In this document: positions 35,486-48,609 of the stretch, piece by piece
Layout of the letters: each line of letters opens with the position of its first letter
How positions within the stretch are numbered: position 1 is the first letter of the stretch
Assembly: GCA_900074885.1 (NCBI GenBank)
Contig: FJUW01000001.1
Span: forward strand, 1,426,001-1,490,000
Direction of reading: 5' to 3'
DNA: 64,000 nucleotides
Origin: Rhynchosporium graminicola
Lineage: Eukaryota; Ascomycota; Leotiomycetes; Helotiales; Ploettnerulaceae
Program-made: the position numbers and the translations under genes
The notes under the pieces: model-generated
Told to the model about the DNA's origin: nothing
Seen by the model: only the letters and a program-made list of their open reading frames with translations
Database searches by the model: none

Positions 35486-36685
35486 GGCTCATAGATACGC
35501 TGATGGCCGGTTATCATAACATATGTACGTTGAGAATATGTAGCCAACTCTACTTCGGAGTTAATACATAGGCCGTGTCCTGTTCGGAATTTTGATCCTG
35601 TTTCTTGCTCACGGTTCGTTTTGTAGCTTCTTTCGATACCCTTTTCTCCTTCTCGATGATTTCAAGCATGCGTCACCACATAAATCCAGTTGTCCAATGG
35701 GTGATTCTTTTCTCTCGTACGGAAATCTGAAGCTCTATAGTTAGGCAGGCTAAATCCAACGGGACGAGTTTCATTTCTTTGTCGATTAAACATACGACCT
35801 GGAGATTTTCAACACTTCGACTTCCATCTAAGGTTATAAGGGCTGCAAGAACACTACCTAGCATGAACTTGAATGGTTTAAGAGTCATCATGATGTTCCA
35901 AGGCTTCGCTTAACGAACAGACCGAAGGCTTGAGACTATCTCATGACTCTATTTATATCGATAACGCGCTCTCTCCTCACCAGACCATACTTTTAGGCAG
36001 CCTCGTTCTTATGACATCCAAGCATCTTTGGAGTGCTCGGGGTTGATGTTTTCCCCAAGGTAGCTAGTATACTTCTAGTACCTTACCTTAGCCCTTACTT
36101 GGAACGCCCTGTTGCTCCAAGAGTCCGCTAAGGGCTAATCAGCCTAATCCCTTATGCATGAGAAAAAGTCATCCACCCAAACCCTTCTCTCGCATAGTGC
36201 GTGCCTACCCCTCCTCAGAATTCCCCTCGCCATCTCATGATGGAGCCTCATAACGAAGACGATGAGCAAAAGAGTGAGTCTATCTACCAGCAACACCAGA
36301 CTATGCGCTAAGGAAACCAAGCGTATCGACCACACCTCCAAACCCCAAAACCCCTCCGTAAGCCTAATGAACCGGAGTTGAGGGATTGGTTGATGGGCGG
36401 CTGGAGCAGGGGTTGCGGGAGGGATAGGATGGTTGATTGAAGGGGGAATTGGGTTCGTGTTTTGTGTCAACTGGCGGGGTTTTTATGATGTTCATGATAC
36501 CCTCCCTGCCTTGGACGTATAACTATCTTACATGTTGCTCAAGCGGTACCAAAAGGAATGTTGATTTCCGTTCAAATAGCTGCAGCTACACGCCAAAGCA
36601 TCATCATCATTCTCATGGTATCATTCATTTAATATACACAATAAATAAGTACACAATCATCCCCTCCCTCTCAAACCTCTCCCTC
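35486..36685. other. Convergent intergenic spacer
   Basis: 1.2 kb between the transporter and PTR2. Short frames only; nothing supportable beyond 3' UTRs. Confidence 0.4.
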
Positions 36686-38704
36686 TCAAACCTCCCGCTT
36701 ATTCACCCTACGCACATCTCTCCCACTCTCCTTGTCCATACCCGTCGAGTTGATCGCCCGCTTATTCTCCAGGTCCTGATGCTTAGCATCCATCGCATTG
36801 TTCTGATCTTCCAGCGCATCATACTTGTGGAAGACCACCCAGAAAACGACACCCACCACAAACGAACCCGCGCACAAGCCGGTGAAGAGATACATGATTT
36901 TTGGGTCACCAACGAGCGGGATGAACGCCTCACTGATAGCGTATCCGACGGCGTTGGTGAGCAGGTACATGGCTTGCACGAACGACTTCATCGATGGAGG
37001 GGCTTTCATATAAGCGTATTCGAGACCAGTGACCGAAGCGAAGATCTCGGAAATGCCGATGAAGATGTATGCTGGTGTTTGAATCGCGATGTGGATGTTA
37101 TTGGGGAGAAGTGTCTTGGTTCCTGCTACTTTAGCAGCTTCACATTTAAGTGGTGAGCCGAAACAAGGTCCAGTCTTGTAGATGAAATGTTGCAGTACAG
37201 CAGCGTAGAGCATGGACATTGATGCAATGAGGAAGCCAAACGTGATGCGGCTGATGGGACGGAACTTGATGCCATATTTCCGGAAGGCAGGGTATAGTAC
37301 TCGGTCGATAAGTGCCGCGAAGACCAGGATTGCAATAGGGTCGAAGTTTTGCATTAGATCGTTGGGAATGCCGTGGCCGTTCATTTGGGCCGCTTGGGAG
37401 ACGAAGTTGCCTGAGAATTGACTGTATACAGCCCTGTGCTTTGGTGAGATGAAGGCGAAAGAACAAAAGAAGACGAAGAAGACTTACCAGTAAATTGGAT
37501 AGAAAACAAAGACTTTGCATGCTTGGAGAGCACGCTTCAACTCATCAATAAATAGGTCATCCCATGGAGTTGGGTGTTTGCGACCAAACTCTTCCTGATA
37601 TGATGGCTTGGGAGCATTCATGTTTCGGTATTTGAACATGATCCAAATAGCTTTGAACGCATCTGTGATGATAGATCCTTGAGGAGGCCTGACAATGTAC
37701 TGCTTCCGTCCGAGGACGAGCGCAGTGAGTCCGACAACAAACATGCACAGACAAAGCAAGAAAGCCGACCAAAACCCTATGTCACGCTCCATGTATGGTG
37801 TAGCGAGCAGAGATAGTGCACCAATATTGATGCAGCAGTAGAAAATAAGGTATATCCGCTGGATGGTAACGGCTGGATCGATGATAACTCGTTCTCCGGT
37901 CTTGACGATAGTCTTGATAGCCATCTTCTTCCTCTGGTACTGATCGGCAATGAGAGGTGCGACATTAGCTTTGATCCCACCTGTTCCAATTCCGATAATG
38001 AGAATAGCGGCAACGAATCCTCCCATTCCAGCTCCATGTTCCAGAGCAACTGGCAGGGATGTCAAGACGAGGATGAGCAGACCGACGATGTAGACGCAAG
38101 CGAATACAATGAGGGTCTTGTACTTTCCAAGATACTGGTCTGCGACTACAGCTCCTAGAATCGGCGTCACGTAACACCAGAGCGAGAAGAATGTTGTGAG
38201 TGCTGTTGCCGTTTGGTGACCTCGTCCCAGAGCTCCACGGCCCAGACTTCCATCCAGCGGCCGCTGAACATAATTCTGGAAGAGACCCTGGCACCCATAG
38301 AAAGTGAAGCGTTCTGATAACTCAATAATGGCGACCAGCCACGCAGCAACTGGCAGAGTCTCGCCAACTAAATTCGTTAGCATAAAATAGCGTGAAGATT
38401 AGTGGCAAGACAAACTTCTCCTCAAAGTCTGCTTTTCTTGCTCAGTTGGCTCTTCTTCGTCGGGCGTCTCAGAGAATGCTGTTTCTGAATCACGGTGGGA
38501 ATCGTCAACTTTTTCGTTCGCTGCAGCGCCTCCTCGAGGTGCTGCGAAAGCAAGACCCGGGTTAAGCTGATCGGGATCTTTCGGTTTATCATTTGCTACC
38601 TCGGCCTCCAGAGCAAGCTCGTGGATTCTACATCACATGAGTTATGAGCATTTGTTTCATAACGTGAGTACTCACTCGGCGGCTTGCATTTCATGCTCGG
38701 GCAT
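36686..38704 (-). CDS. PTR2: PTR2-type proton-coupled peptide transporter (POT family)
   Basis: Four exons on the minus strand: 38704-38676, 38627-38416, 38367-37488 and 37433-36686, with introns of 48, 48 and 54 bp, giving 622 residues. The first 29-nt exon encodes MPEHEMQAA; a charged cytoplasmic N-terminus follows. The proton-coupling motif is seen as ELSERFTFYG. The two PTR2 family signatures are ADQYLGKYKTL with its flanking Gly-Ala-Val-Val and FYCCINIGAL. About twelve hydrophobic helices are visible and the tail is hydrophilic. Known members import di- and tripeptides across the plasma membrane, driven by protons. It is divergent from a Dal81/TamA-like regulator, a family linked to nitrogen-source genes. 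No coding defects seen. Confidence 0.93.
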
Positions 38705-40765
38705 AGTGGCGATTGGGTCTTGCAAGAAGTTGGCGAATGTCAGATATCACTCCTCCGCTGTCACAAAGGGTGCGAGCTGGTCATCATATACGGCTGTAGA
38801 TCCATGCGAGCTGTTCGCCGTAAAGTTGTGCGATCCCCATATCTACGGGCGTTAGATGAGGCTAACCCTTGCTTATTTCCGATTGATAACTTGCTTGAAT
38901 ATGGCTGGCCGCTTGGATGTGGCTGGTCCATAATTGTTGACGTGAATCGCTTAATCAGCAACTGGGAGACCATCAAAGGGCTGCTTGAAGGCGAAGATGA
39001 ATGAGCCTTGAGAAAATCGCGCGTCACTACCGGAGCTAGAGTAGCTGGCCATATCTCGGATAATCTACCCGGACCGATTTTATAGTCCTCCATTGAGCTT
39101 TCGGCCTCGGCGTTTTGACTCACAGTAAATCATATACTCTCCACCGATAACGATTGATCATTCTATCCGTGTATATTCGGCACTAATAGCCTTATACTCT
39201 GAGATTCCTGTCCTCAATTGTATGACTTTCATCGTAATTATACTTGTTCACTGACGTTGTCTAAATATCCCGAAGGAATTAGTGTTGCGGGTCGACGGGT
39301 GTGGCTAAGATCTTCATCGTAGCTCGAAAGCTTCTCCCAATCCCAGATGCTTACTCGGGGCCGCTTATGATAGCGAATCAGGATTCGAAAGAGCATCCTA
39401 GATATATTTTACATAATAAGGCCCTTCTCTCGAGCCCTTCAATGAGATGACAAAAGAAATGCCCGAGTCATCCGGTGTCGATTTCTGGATTTTCTTGGGA
39501 GCGTTCAGAGCTTCCGTTATCGGATAAAATCGAGATTTGTTCTACACAGACGTCAGAAATCTCTGATATCTCAATGACGGCATCTACTTGAAAGAAAGAG
39601 ATTAACATATGCGCAAGAACAAGTTTGAATTTCAACAGATGGAGTTGCTGATATACCTATCTCGTATCCGTCTGTTCCGTCTTCACATTTATCCGGGATG
39701 CCATACGAGGAATGAGTTCCAGGACAATTTCAGCTTTAACGACAAGATTATAATCATATTCGACTTACGAGCCATCGCATGCTTATGCGAGCACTACTGC
39801 AGCTGATGGTAGTGTTTTGTCAATAATCAATCGTGAGAGCCGATGTCAAGCGGAAGCTACTCCCCGCAACCCCAGGAAAATGGACGCAATTCGACAATTA
39901 TACACCGTCCAAACAGAACGGACTAATTTCAAGAGTGGGACAGCTGTCGAAGCGGCTCAGATAGATGGAGTTGGGGTCTCTGTGGGTCTTTGAACTTGTT
40001 GGTATCTGTCGGAAATGTGTCTCGCTTCACGATGAAAACAAGCGAATACTTAAAATGGATGGGTAGGTAACTCTCCAAAGATCAGTCCCCACGTCAGCCA
40101 CCCTCGAGTGATGTTGGATCGTGAAGCTAGAGGCAGTGATACCGTTCTTATGAAGCAGAATGACTCAAGGGCATCTGAGAAGGTAAGGCGAGAATTCCCT
40201 GGAAAGACATCATTGTCACGCGGCATAACATTTCGAGCGAGTGAAAGACGTCAATAATATACACTTGACCTACGCTGCCTGTCCGAGTGGCAAGGATGCA
40301 GAGAGGATGCTCATCTGAAGGATTTGAATGGAAAAGGTTCAAGTGCAATCAGCCATTGGGCGTGCCACCTATCCTTGAGAGCAAAAAAAAAGCACATTGG
40401 CGCGTATTCTTCCAAGGATCGTGTCACTTAGTAACGACGCAATGCGACATGGATACTATTCCGGCATCGCAGACTCTTCAGTCTCGACACAGAGTCCTCG
40501 TCAGCCGTATCCTGAAGCATCTCTTCCAGTAAGGCGTCTTGGACAGAAGAGACAACGTTATTGAGTACTATAGCAATATGTACCCATCTGGGTTAGCGCC
40601 TTTCGAGCTTGGCATGCGTATCGGGCCTGTACATACTTATACACGTACGTGACTGAACTCTAAAAATGAACAACAACAGCGAGCTTCAACCTCTGCGATT
40701 TCAGCCGTCCACACATCCCCCAATCAGGGGTTCTCCAGAAGTGGGCGAAATAAGACTGAAATCCT
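38705..40765. other. Divergent intergenic region between PTR2 and the Dal81-like gene
   Basis: 2.06 kb with only short overlapping frames. It holds the promoters of both flanking genes. I could not assign specific nitrogen-regulatory sites with confidence. Confidence 0.45.
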
Positions 40766-43061
40766 ATGGCCACAAAGGAGGCGACTGGAGGTAACATTAA
40801 TGCCTCGAATCTCCCGGTCAATGGCTGGACAAGAAAAGACCGACCTTGTGATGCTTGCCGGAGGCGCAAGAGTCGGTGTATCATACCGCAGGATACACAA
40901 ACATGTATCATGTGTCAGTTTCGGGCGGAGCAGTGCACGTTTGTACAGAATCCACATGGGAGGAAGAGACGGAAGATAGAAGATGACAGTGGCCCTGATG
41001 CAGACAAACCGAGGTCAGCATCTAATTCTCAAGCAAGGCTAAGAATTAAAACTTTTACAGGTCCCCTAAGGCGGAAAAAAGTGAGGCTCCAATCATGTGT
41101 TGGTGAGAATTTTCTTCACTGATGACATTAGGCCTCCAATCACAACCTCCAATAAACGACTATACCTCACTCCCCGGCCCATCTCTTCTCAAGCAAACTC
41201 TTGGACTGCAAAATCGTCAACACGGCCAATACCTAGGACAGACATCTGAGTACGATGTTCGTCTCATCAATTTGTCTCCCTTCAATGGACGAGGCGAATA
41301 TGTCAGCATGCCTGGGACACTAAGAAGGGTCGGCCATAATGTGCATTTCATCATGAGGTCAGAAACTCAAACCGATGTCGACGACGAATTAGCGAACCTA
41401 GACTTAGTAGAGAGTATTGTGCAGCCACATGGACGAGCTCTAGTCGACCTCTACTTCAGGGTTATTCACCCCAGCTTTCCAATATTCGACAAGAAGGTAT
41501 TTCTAGAGATATATGGAAGGACGCATCGAGAGTTCACCCCGCCATTATTGGCTGCTTTGTACATCCTAGCTTTGAATTGGTGGTCGTATACCCCTGAGTT
41601 GGCGAACCTTCCTAAACCAGATATACACAGATTAGAACAGCTTGCACCGGCCATGATGAGCGTGGTTCTCAACAGACAGAAACTCTCCACAGTGCAAGCT
41701 GGACTGCTCTTTCTACAAAGACCAGATGGGGACTCATGGGCTCTCACAGGACAGTTAGTAGCAGTGGCATAAAACCTGGGACTTCATCTTGACTGCTCAA
41801 AGTGGAAGATCCCTGAATGGGAGCGTAGTCTGAGGGAGCGACTTGCCTGGGGGCCCTTCATGCATGATAAGTGGGGAGCTCTCACCCACGGTCGTCCGTT
41901 GTTGATACATTCCGACGACTGGTCAGTACGGCCGGTAGAAGCCAGAGACTTCCCAGAGACAGCCGACGACGATGACGACGAAGAAGGGAGTTCAGATATT
42001 GAGACCGGTCGCTTGACTTTCATAAATATGATAACGCTAACGGAAGTTCTTGCGAACGTATTGCGTACCTTCTTCACTGTGAACGCAATAGCCAGACTTA
42101 GTAGCGATAGTGAGAACGCGATGAAAAACATGCTGGAACTTGCGAAGCCCATTCAATTACAGCTAAAGGAGTGGTATTCCAAGTTACCCAAGAGCTTGGC
42201 AATCGGCGAAACGAGGGCAAGAAAGCTCTCTCCCACAGGTATTTTGATGTCACCAGCGCATTTTCCACCTATTGATTGTGAGTAGGATCGCTTCACCTCG
42301 CATACTTCGCTGCCGAAGTGACGCTCCATCGAGCCATCATCCGTTTCGACTCGACTCAAATGGACGAGCAGCTCCGATATATCACACGAAACGCAGCCAA
42401 GGCTCGACTTACTTCTGCGATCAACTTTATCGGGAAATTGGAGCTAGCACACCTACAGAGCTTCTGGTATTTTGCATCGAAAGCGAACTTGGCCATAATA
42501 GGCACTTTCGGAGTCCTACCGTGGGCGACGAGTGAGAATCTTGAAGAGGCCGAATTTTACAAATCACAACTAGCCGAATATCGATGGACGTTAAGAGTCA
42601 GCAGTAAAGCAGCCGAGTTCATGAAATATACAGCAGGACTGTTGGATTCGAGCCCAGTATTTTTGAAAGAAGCAGGCTCAAAAGCTACGACGCCCAATGT
42701 GCAACGAGGTCCTCCTCTCCAGTCCGCTGAGCTGGACGTCGTACAGCCGGAGCGGCAGAAACAAGAATTGAACGAAACGAAATACGGCGTCAGTATAGTT
42801 CCTCACTGTGGAGGCACATTTACCGAAAACACGTTTCAATATGGTCGGGACACCACCGCAGCTCCGTTAGCAACAGCAGATACAAGACTAGCTTGGTCGG
42901 GATTCTCAAATAGTGTCGGTTGCAGCACAGGAGATGTCCAAGACTGGTCTCTCGATCATCTTTATAACTTCGAGAACTTCGAAGTCGCAGAGACCATTTT
43001 TACAAGTCGCAAATTCGTTGAAGGGTATGATGAAACAGGGAACAATTCTGCAGGGTTCTAA
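40766..43061 (+). pseudogene. Dal81/TamA-like Zn2Cys6 transcription factor with a premature stop
   Basis: Model: exons 40766-41013, 41061-41080 (20-nt mini-exon), 41132-42238 and 42286-43061, introns 47, 51 and 47 bp; 716 codons. A TAA at 41770-41772 (codon 303) interrupts an otherwise continuous frame. Related proteins would be expected to have a residue such as Gln here (AVA-?-NLGLHLDCS), so CAA to TAA is likely. The zinc cluster is complete: C28, C31, C38, C47, C50 and C57 (RPCDACRRRKSRC...). The middle region is the fungal-specific regulatory domain (LLKQTLGLQN, DLYFRVIHPSFPIFDKKVF, RPDGDSWALTGQL, LHLAYFAAEVTLHRA). The resemblance to Dal81/TamA, co-activators of nitrogen catabolism, is from memory. 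No splice choice I tried removes the stop. A sequencing error or a truncated 302-residue product cannot be excluded. Confidence 0.75.
41770..41772 (+). other. In-frame TAA in the Dal81-like gene
   Basis: The frame on both sides is clearly coding. The next base is A, and the context is not a known readthrough motif. Confidence 0.8.
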
Positions 43062-44528
43062 GAATGGTACATTTTATATATGAAGAAAATCCGCAATGCT
43101 CGCTCAGAAGGATCACCAATCCATCATTTATATGCACATCTTGTTGATGGATATCTGCCAGACCCCACCACACCTCTCAACATAAACACCAGCACCTGGG
43201 ATAACACCGATGACGTGCGATCTTTGAGTGCGGTTTCGGCGTTCAGGCAGCTAATCTGAGTGGAGTATGTGTTTGTCACATCGTCGCCTTGCACACGGAA
43301 GCGAGCCAAATAAGAGTGGCTGCGCTCATTTATGCCGTTCAGGATGAAGCTTGATCGAAGAGAGGACATTCCCTTCAATATAATGGACATCTCTAAACTA
43401 CATGAGAGCCATTGGTGAAGACGCAGCACGGAGGCCAAAGACTCGCTGTCCCGAAAAATAGATGTCCTGCAAAGCCGGAAGGGCTGAAGGATGTGATTAG
43501 AAAGTTACGAAGCTAGCTGTTTCGATTGATCAATTGCTCTGAGAAGAGAACTTTGCATGAGGCTGCGCGAGATCCCAGATATAAGGGGAAGGGGACCCTG
43601 AGTGATGCTATGTAAGTATCGCTCAGGATCCTCTTTCTCTTATGTCCGGGTTCCCGCACGGTCTTATATACAGATCTCTGCACAAAGCAAGAGAGTGAAG
43701 AAGCTACTTCAAGACTGGAGATCGGAGCTACCTGGCTAGATCGAGTCAAGGGTACCGTTTACTATGGATTCGGAGATTGATCGGGGGTGATTCAAGCTCA
43801 GGCTGATCCAGCTGGATCAGGGCAGTGATGGAATTCGGGAGCTCAATCATGAGGAGTTCGAAATCAGGCTGATATAAGATCGAACACGTCATCATGAAAC
43901 ACCTCACAAGAGTGGGCTTCATCAAGGGGAAGTGTTCAACATAATAGATAGCTCTGCTGTGAAAGTCTTGGCACAGGGTAAGGTTATCCCCTGTATGTAG
44001 ACACCCTTTCTCAGAAGGTCAATTCATGATCTTCACAACACTTTCTTTCCACTACGCATTACCATCCCAAATCAAATTCATAGTATAGTTCGATTCCGTA
44101 CCTGCGATCGGATAAAGCATATCAGTACAATGCCGCACACCTCCTCATTAGATGTGGCATCGTTATGCTAACCTCCAGTAACGCCACCTTTGTTAAAGAG
44201 ACTAGACCAGCATGAGAAACTTGGATCCGCGGCTTATGCTGTCGTGGAGGGACAAGAACCTCCATTCCTCTGGTGAATAAGGAGCATTCGCAAACGCGAC
44301 ATCCACGCTCCCATTTCAGTATTGCCTGCTCCATCCGAGGTGCTTATATTGTTAAATGTTCCGATCGATTTTAGCAATGAATACAAATGCACATAATTTA
44401 GTGATCGGCGCCACGAACTCTGCACAATTGGCACATGGACAACGATGGATATGTTGTGGAAGTCGTGAAATTAATTGTATATTTACAGTCTATTGTGATC
44501 TATCATTCTAGGCGTTTGTGAAAATCGT
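43062..44528. other. Convergent intergenic spacer
   Basis: 1.47 kb between the Dal81-like gene and the OYE gene. Short frames only. A CAGGCTGAT/GATCAG-rich patch lies near 43.8 kb; no function assigned. Confidence 0.4.
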
Positions 44529-45914
44529 TCAAGTCGAAACATATGGCTTCCCAGCTCCGCTAAGATCGATATAACCATACTCCTTCAACTCCTTATCGCT
44601 TCCCATCTTCTTTCCCCAAGTCTCCATATCCTTCATGAAGGCGTCGACATTCTCCTGCACACTCAGATCAATTGGCTCTTGATCCTTTCCAACCTGTCTA
44701 ATCTGCGTACCAGCCGCAACATTAGTCAGACCAAAGTTGTTATCGTCCAGCTTCATCTTGATAGCTCCATTCACCTTTCCAGACAAGATATCCCTGGGCA
44801 GAGCAAATTCCTGTGCAGCCGGTCGAGCAAGACCAACACCATCGACAGTATCGAGGGCCTTCACCATCGCACCGACAGTCTTCAGGCCACCAGTGACATA
44901 AGTCTTTGTCTTCGTGAGCGGCTTCACAATCTGTTCCGCGAACTCAATGAAGAACGACTCTCTCTTGACTGTGCTCTCCCTCTTGTGAACAAACCCTATA
45001 CTCTCATACGTGCCGCCAGAAAGCTCGATGAAGTCAAACCTCGCCTTCTCGAGCGCTTGGCACAGATCTTTCGCTTCGTCGGGCGAGAAACCCTTGTCTT
45101 GGAACTCGACAGAGTTGATCTTGATGCCAACGATGAAGGATTTCGACACTCGCTTGCGGACCTCCTCCGCGATCTCGAGGATGATTCGCAATCGGTTCTC
45201 GAGAGAACCGCCGTATCTGTCGGTTCGCTCATTTGTAGTCTGAGATAGAAATTGCGAGAGTAAATAACCGTGGGCTCCGTGCAGTTGGATGCCGTCGTAG
45301 CCGGCTTTCTCGAGATACTCGGCCGCGTGAGCGAAACCGTCGATGACGCGGTTGATTTCCTCTTGAGAAGCTTGGTGGGGCTTGGCGAACTCCATACCCA
45401 TTACTTGGCCTAGACACGGTGAGCGATGATTGTGAAGATAAGCAATCTTCGACTACTGACCTTCGAGTTGCTTGTCAGAAGCTGAAATTGGGTTCTTCTG
45501 AAGTCTGTTCTCGACCTGTCGTCCCGGATGGCTGACTTGACCGACGATCAGAGAGCCATGGGCTTTCGACGCAGTAGCCATCTCCTTGAAAGCCTCGAAT
45601 CGAGGACCGGAGAATTCCGCTTCGCGGGGAATGATGGGATTACCCATAGCTTCCAGCTGGTCGTACTCGATCATGATATTGCCGGTCAGGATATTGCCGA
45701 ATTCGCCCTCGCCCCATCTCTTGTACACGTTGATGAGATTCTTGGAGGGGATTCCGCGAGCTTTGAAGTCTTTGGGATCCCAGGATGAGATACGCTCTGT
45801 CATTGCGGCTTTCAGAAAGCGGTTCTTGGCTGTCTTTCCGGAGAACTCGAATTTGAGAGGTTGTCCCAATACGGAGGCATCTCCGCTGTCTGATTCATAT
45901 CGTTGTGAGGCCAT
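44529..45914 (-). CDS. NADH:flavin oxidoreductase, old yellow enzyme family
   Basis: Two exons on the minus strand, 45914-45461 and 45409-44529, 51-bp intron, giving 444 residues. An FMN-binding TIM barrel is indicated by LKFEFSGKTAKNRFLKAAMTE near the N-terminus, GQVSHPGRQ, the signature HGAHGYLLSQFLS followed by TNERTDRYGGS and ENR, and VDGVGLARPAAQEF toward the end. Such enzymes reduce the C=C bond of alpha,beta-unsaturated carbonyls using NAD(P)H. The physiological substrate is usually unknown. No targeting signal. No second redox domain follows, so this is the short single-domain form. Confidence 0.92.
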
Positions 45915-48040
45915 GATGAAAATAGTGTGTGTGGGTGTGTATGGAAACGTGTTTCGTTCAAGAATATGTTAATGAGGATGAAGTACTCCCGAGGCATTCA
46001 GATCCTATAAACACATGATATAATTTGCGTCTTCTCTTCGCCCAGACGTCATTCGCGATTCGGCATTTCCACATCCAAAGTCCATTTCTAAGCAGATCCA
46101 GGATTGTGCTACTCAATTTGACCTGGTCTCTTTCGTACTTCCTTACCTTACCTGCGCACGGTACAAACCAATTCACGTTTTGAGTGGACTTCAAGCTTTG
46201 CCACCACCCAAACTAACGGAAGCTGTCGGTAGCTCTACCCTGTCTCTATCAGCACGAGCCTTATACAGAATTAACATCCAATCATTCATCTGATATCATT
46301 GCATTGCGGGGAGAATTACGCAACAGGGTAGGGATTTCTTTACCCTTACCACCGCCACCACCACGTAGTGGAAAAATGCGTCACGTTATGGACCCCTTGA
46401 TATCGTCATATCACGATTGCTGAATCGCGTGCCCAATCAGGCTTCATTCACCCTTTGTGGAGAGCCGATTCGGTTTGAGTTCAACTTATTGGCTTTGATT
46501 GGATCTTGCGCAAGATTGGGTGGGCTTCGTCGGCTAAGAGTAGTTTCGGGAATATCAAGACTCGTCGGAGATGTTTCATTGTCAACTTCTATCGTGGCCG
46601 GCTATTCTGTACAACACAGGGAGCTTTGAGCGTTGTACGGGATTGTAACAAGCCATTGTTGATGATCAGGAAAGCAATGTTCATCATCTTGGCTCTGTAA
46701 ATATCTTCATCTGCTAACTCAAATTCGGTAGCCAACGCGTAATCTAGAAGTCCAAACCAGTATTGTTCTATACAATTCGATATTGGCGGTCTACGAGCAC
46801 GAGCAGTTGTGGGATATATCCTATTGTGTCGATTCCCACCTCCTCTGATTTGACATTTACTGTACCACTCACACCTGTTGAGGTTGAGTGAAAGCGATCG
46901 GACGCTCACTACGCTCACTACGCTCACTACCTGGTTGCAAGGTGCGAACGGATGGACTACAAGGTGCGAACTCACAAAATTGTTTTATTCATAGGGACTC
47001 GTATATGAATTCTACCATACCGAAGTAAGTGAAGGTTTCGCATAAAATATTCGAGGCTTCCCCATGGTGCCTTTGCGATGCGATAATTACAGGTGGCTCG
47101 CTTAGCACGACTGCCTGCACAAGAATAGTATTTGTAGCGAAGTTGCCTAGAATCTCCGAAGGGGACAGAATGGGTCTTGTGAGTGCAGTTTGCTATTTAT
47201 GACAGAACGTAGCTGAAGATCGTAGTATCCAGAGCGACTGAAATCGACTCCCGTGTCGAATGTGTGCTCGACCGAGCAGTTGTGTATTAAGAAGGCGGCC
47301 ATGAGACTCCATGTACTCCTAGAAACGACAAGAGATGCACACATAACTTCGGACAGTTACTTACTTCTTGTTACTATTTGGACTATAGGAGGACAAAACT
47401 TGTGATCTATTAGATAGTTCACGCATCTGAGCGATTCTGCCACTTTCTCGTGAGCTCCAGACTCGTTCCTGTCCTGTGACTATTTCCCACCTGAGTCCAG
47501 GAAGAAAGTATCTACATTCGTAAAATTAGTATGCAAGTCAACCGCATGGCCTACCTATTTTAATTTTGTTTCGTCCTTAGCTGCAATTCGCACGAACATG
47601 AGAGATTGAGACGCTGCCACACGCGATCTGGAGGCGACAATTCTTCATGAGAAGAAGCTTGCATACTCGGAGTCACGTACCGTTGATGAAGCTTCTTGCG
47701 ACATAATGGCTCTATTTATGAGAAATATAGTTAGGATTAAAGTGACGTCGAGTCAATAACCACATGGGTATATAACAATTCGCTAAGAGAGTGAAAGCCC
47801 CAACCAGACATGCCTCGTCCGCCTCAACCGACTGGACGAATGGCCCTCTGCTTCATCCCCTTCAATATGATGTTCCGCAACACATTTTCCATTCCGGACC
47901 AAATTAGAACTCTAAGCCGATCAATAAGTCGTCATAATCATGCGACATTCGTTGCCGTATAATCTAAGTCTCCCCCGAACCATACCCAAAAGAAGTTCAA
48001 AAACCCGACGCAAATATCTATGCAATGAAAAATTCTCTTT
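45915..48040. other. Intergenic stretch
   Basis: 2.1 kb without a convincing gene. Contains a 9-bp tandem repeat at 46902-46928. Short frames only. Confidence 0.4.
46902..46928. repeat. 9-bp tandem repeat ACGCTCACT x3
   Basis: Three perfect head-to-tail copies, followed by the imperfectly repeated phrase CAAGGTGCGAAC at about 46938 and 46961. Confidence 0.8.
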
Positions 48041-48609
48041 CTATAATGCAAATGCAGCAAATGCGACTGCGATAGCGGCAAACAAATCTCCATTGCCTCT
48101 CGAGGCGGCGCCAGTTACAACAACAGTTGGGCTGACGGTAGTGGTTGGAGTTGGAGGGGCAGTCGTTGCTGGTACGGGAATACCGGTAGCTGTAGCCATC
48201 TCAGTACTTGGGAAGTACGACGCATAAGAGCCCACAGATCCAGAATTGGCCGCCGAAGTCTGGACTGCAGAAGCCGCATTGCAGATTTGGCCAGTCAGGT
48301 AGTTCGTTTCTGGGGTATGTCAGCCCGTGTTCTTGAGCGCCAGCCAGACCGGAAATGGAAGGTAAGCATACTCAGCGCATCGTCTGTAGAGCAACTAGAC
48401 AGGACACAAGGTGTTGCTGACTTGGTGATATCCGCTCTCTTCGCACCGCACTGGCATGCGTAATCCGAGACTCCGCAAGCATTGCTGGTTGATGCGCTGG
48501 CTAAACAAGTGAGCGCGCATGAGGGAAGTTGCGCAACTAAGCTGGAAGCACTTTGCGAAGCGACAAGTGCTGCCAAGATGGCAAAGGCCAAAGCGAGTGA
48601 GAATTGCAT
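48041..48609 (-). CDS. CFEM-domain, probably GPI-anchored, secreted protein
   Basis: Two exons on the minus strand, 48609-48372 and 48309-48041, 62-bp intron with a CTGAC branch point, giving 168 residues. Signal peptide at residues 1-18 (MQFSLALAFAILAALVAS). The CFEM domain has all eight cysteines, from PSCALTC through CGVSDYACQC to TPCVLSSC, with the last Cys in GQIC just after the intron. The Asp in GVSDYACQC is at the position that binds haem iron in Candida CFEM proteins. A Thr/Pro/Val-rich stalk and a C-terminal hydrophobic tail after GAASRGNG fit a GPI-anchor signal. CFEM proteins act in haem uptake, wall structure or host interaction; which applies here is not known. Confidence 0.9.

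Noticed and set aside
36437..37156. 239-codon plus-strand ORF overlapping PTR2
   Set aside because: It overlaps the last PTR2 exon in antisense and shows no domain; the PTR2 frame has family motifs.
41701..41819. An intron removing the TAA in the Dal81-like gene
   Set aside because: A GTTAGT donor at 41756 with the AAAG acceptor at 41804 gives 49 bp, which shifts the frame; no other pair worked.
44679..45248. 189-codon plus-strand ORF over the OYE gene
   Set aside because: Antisense shadow of a strongly motif-supported OYE coding exon.
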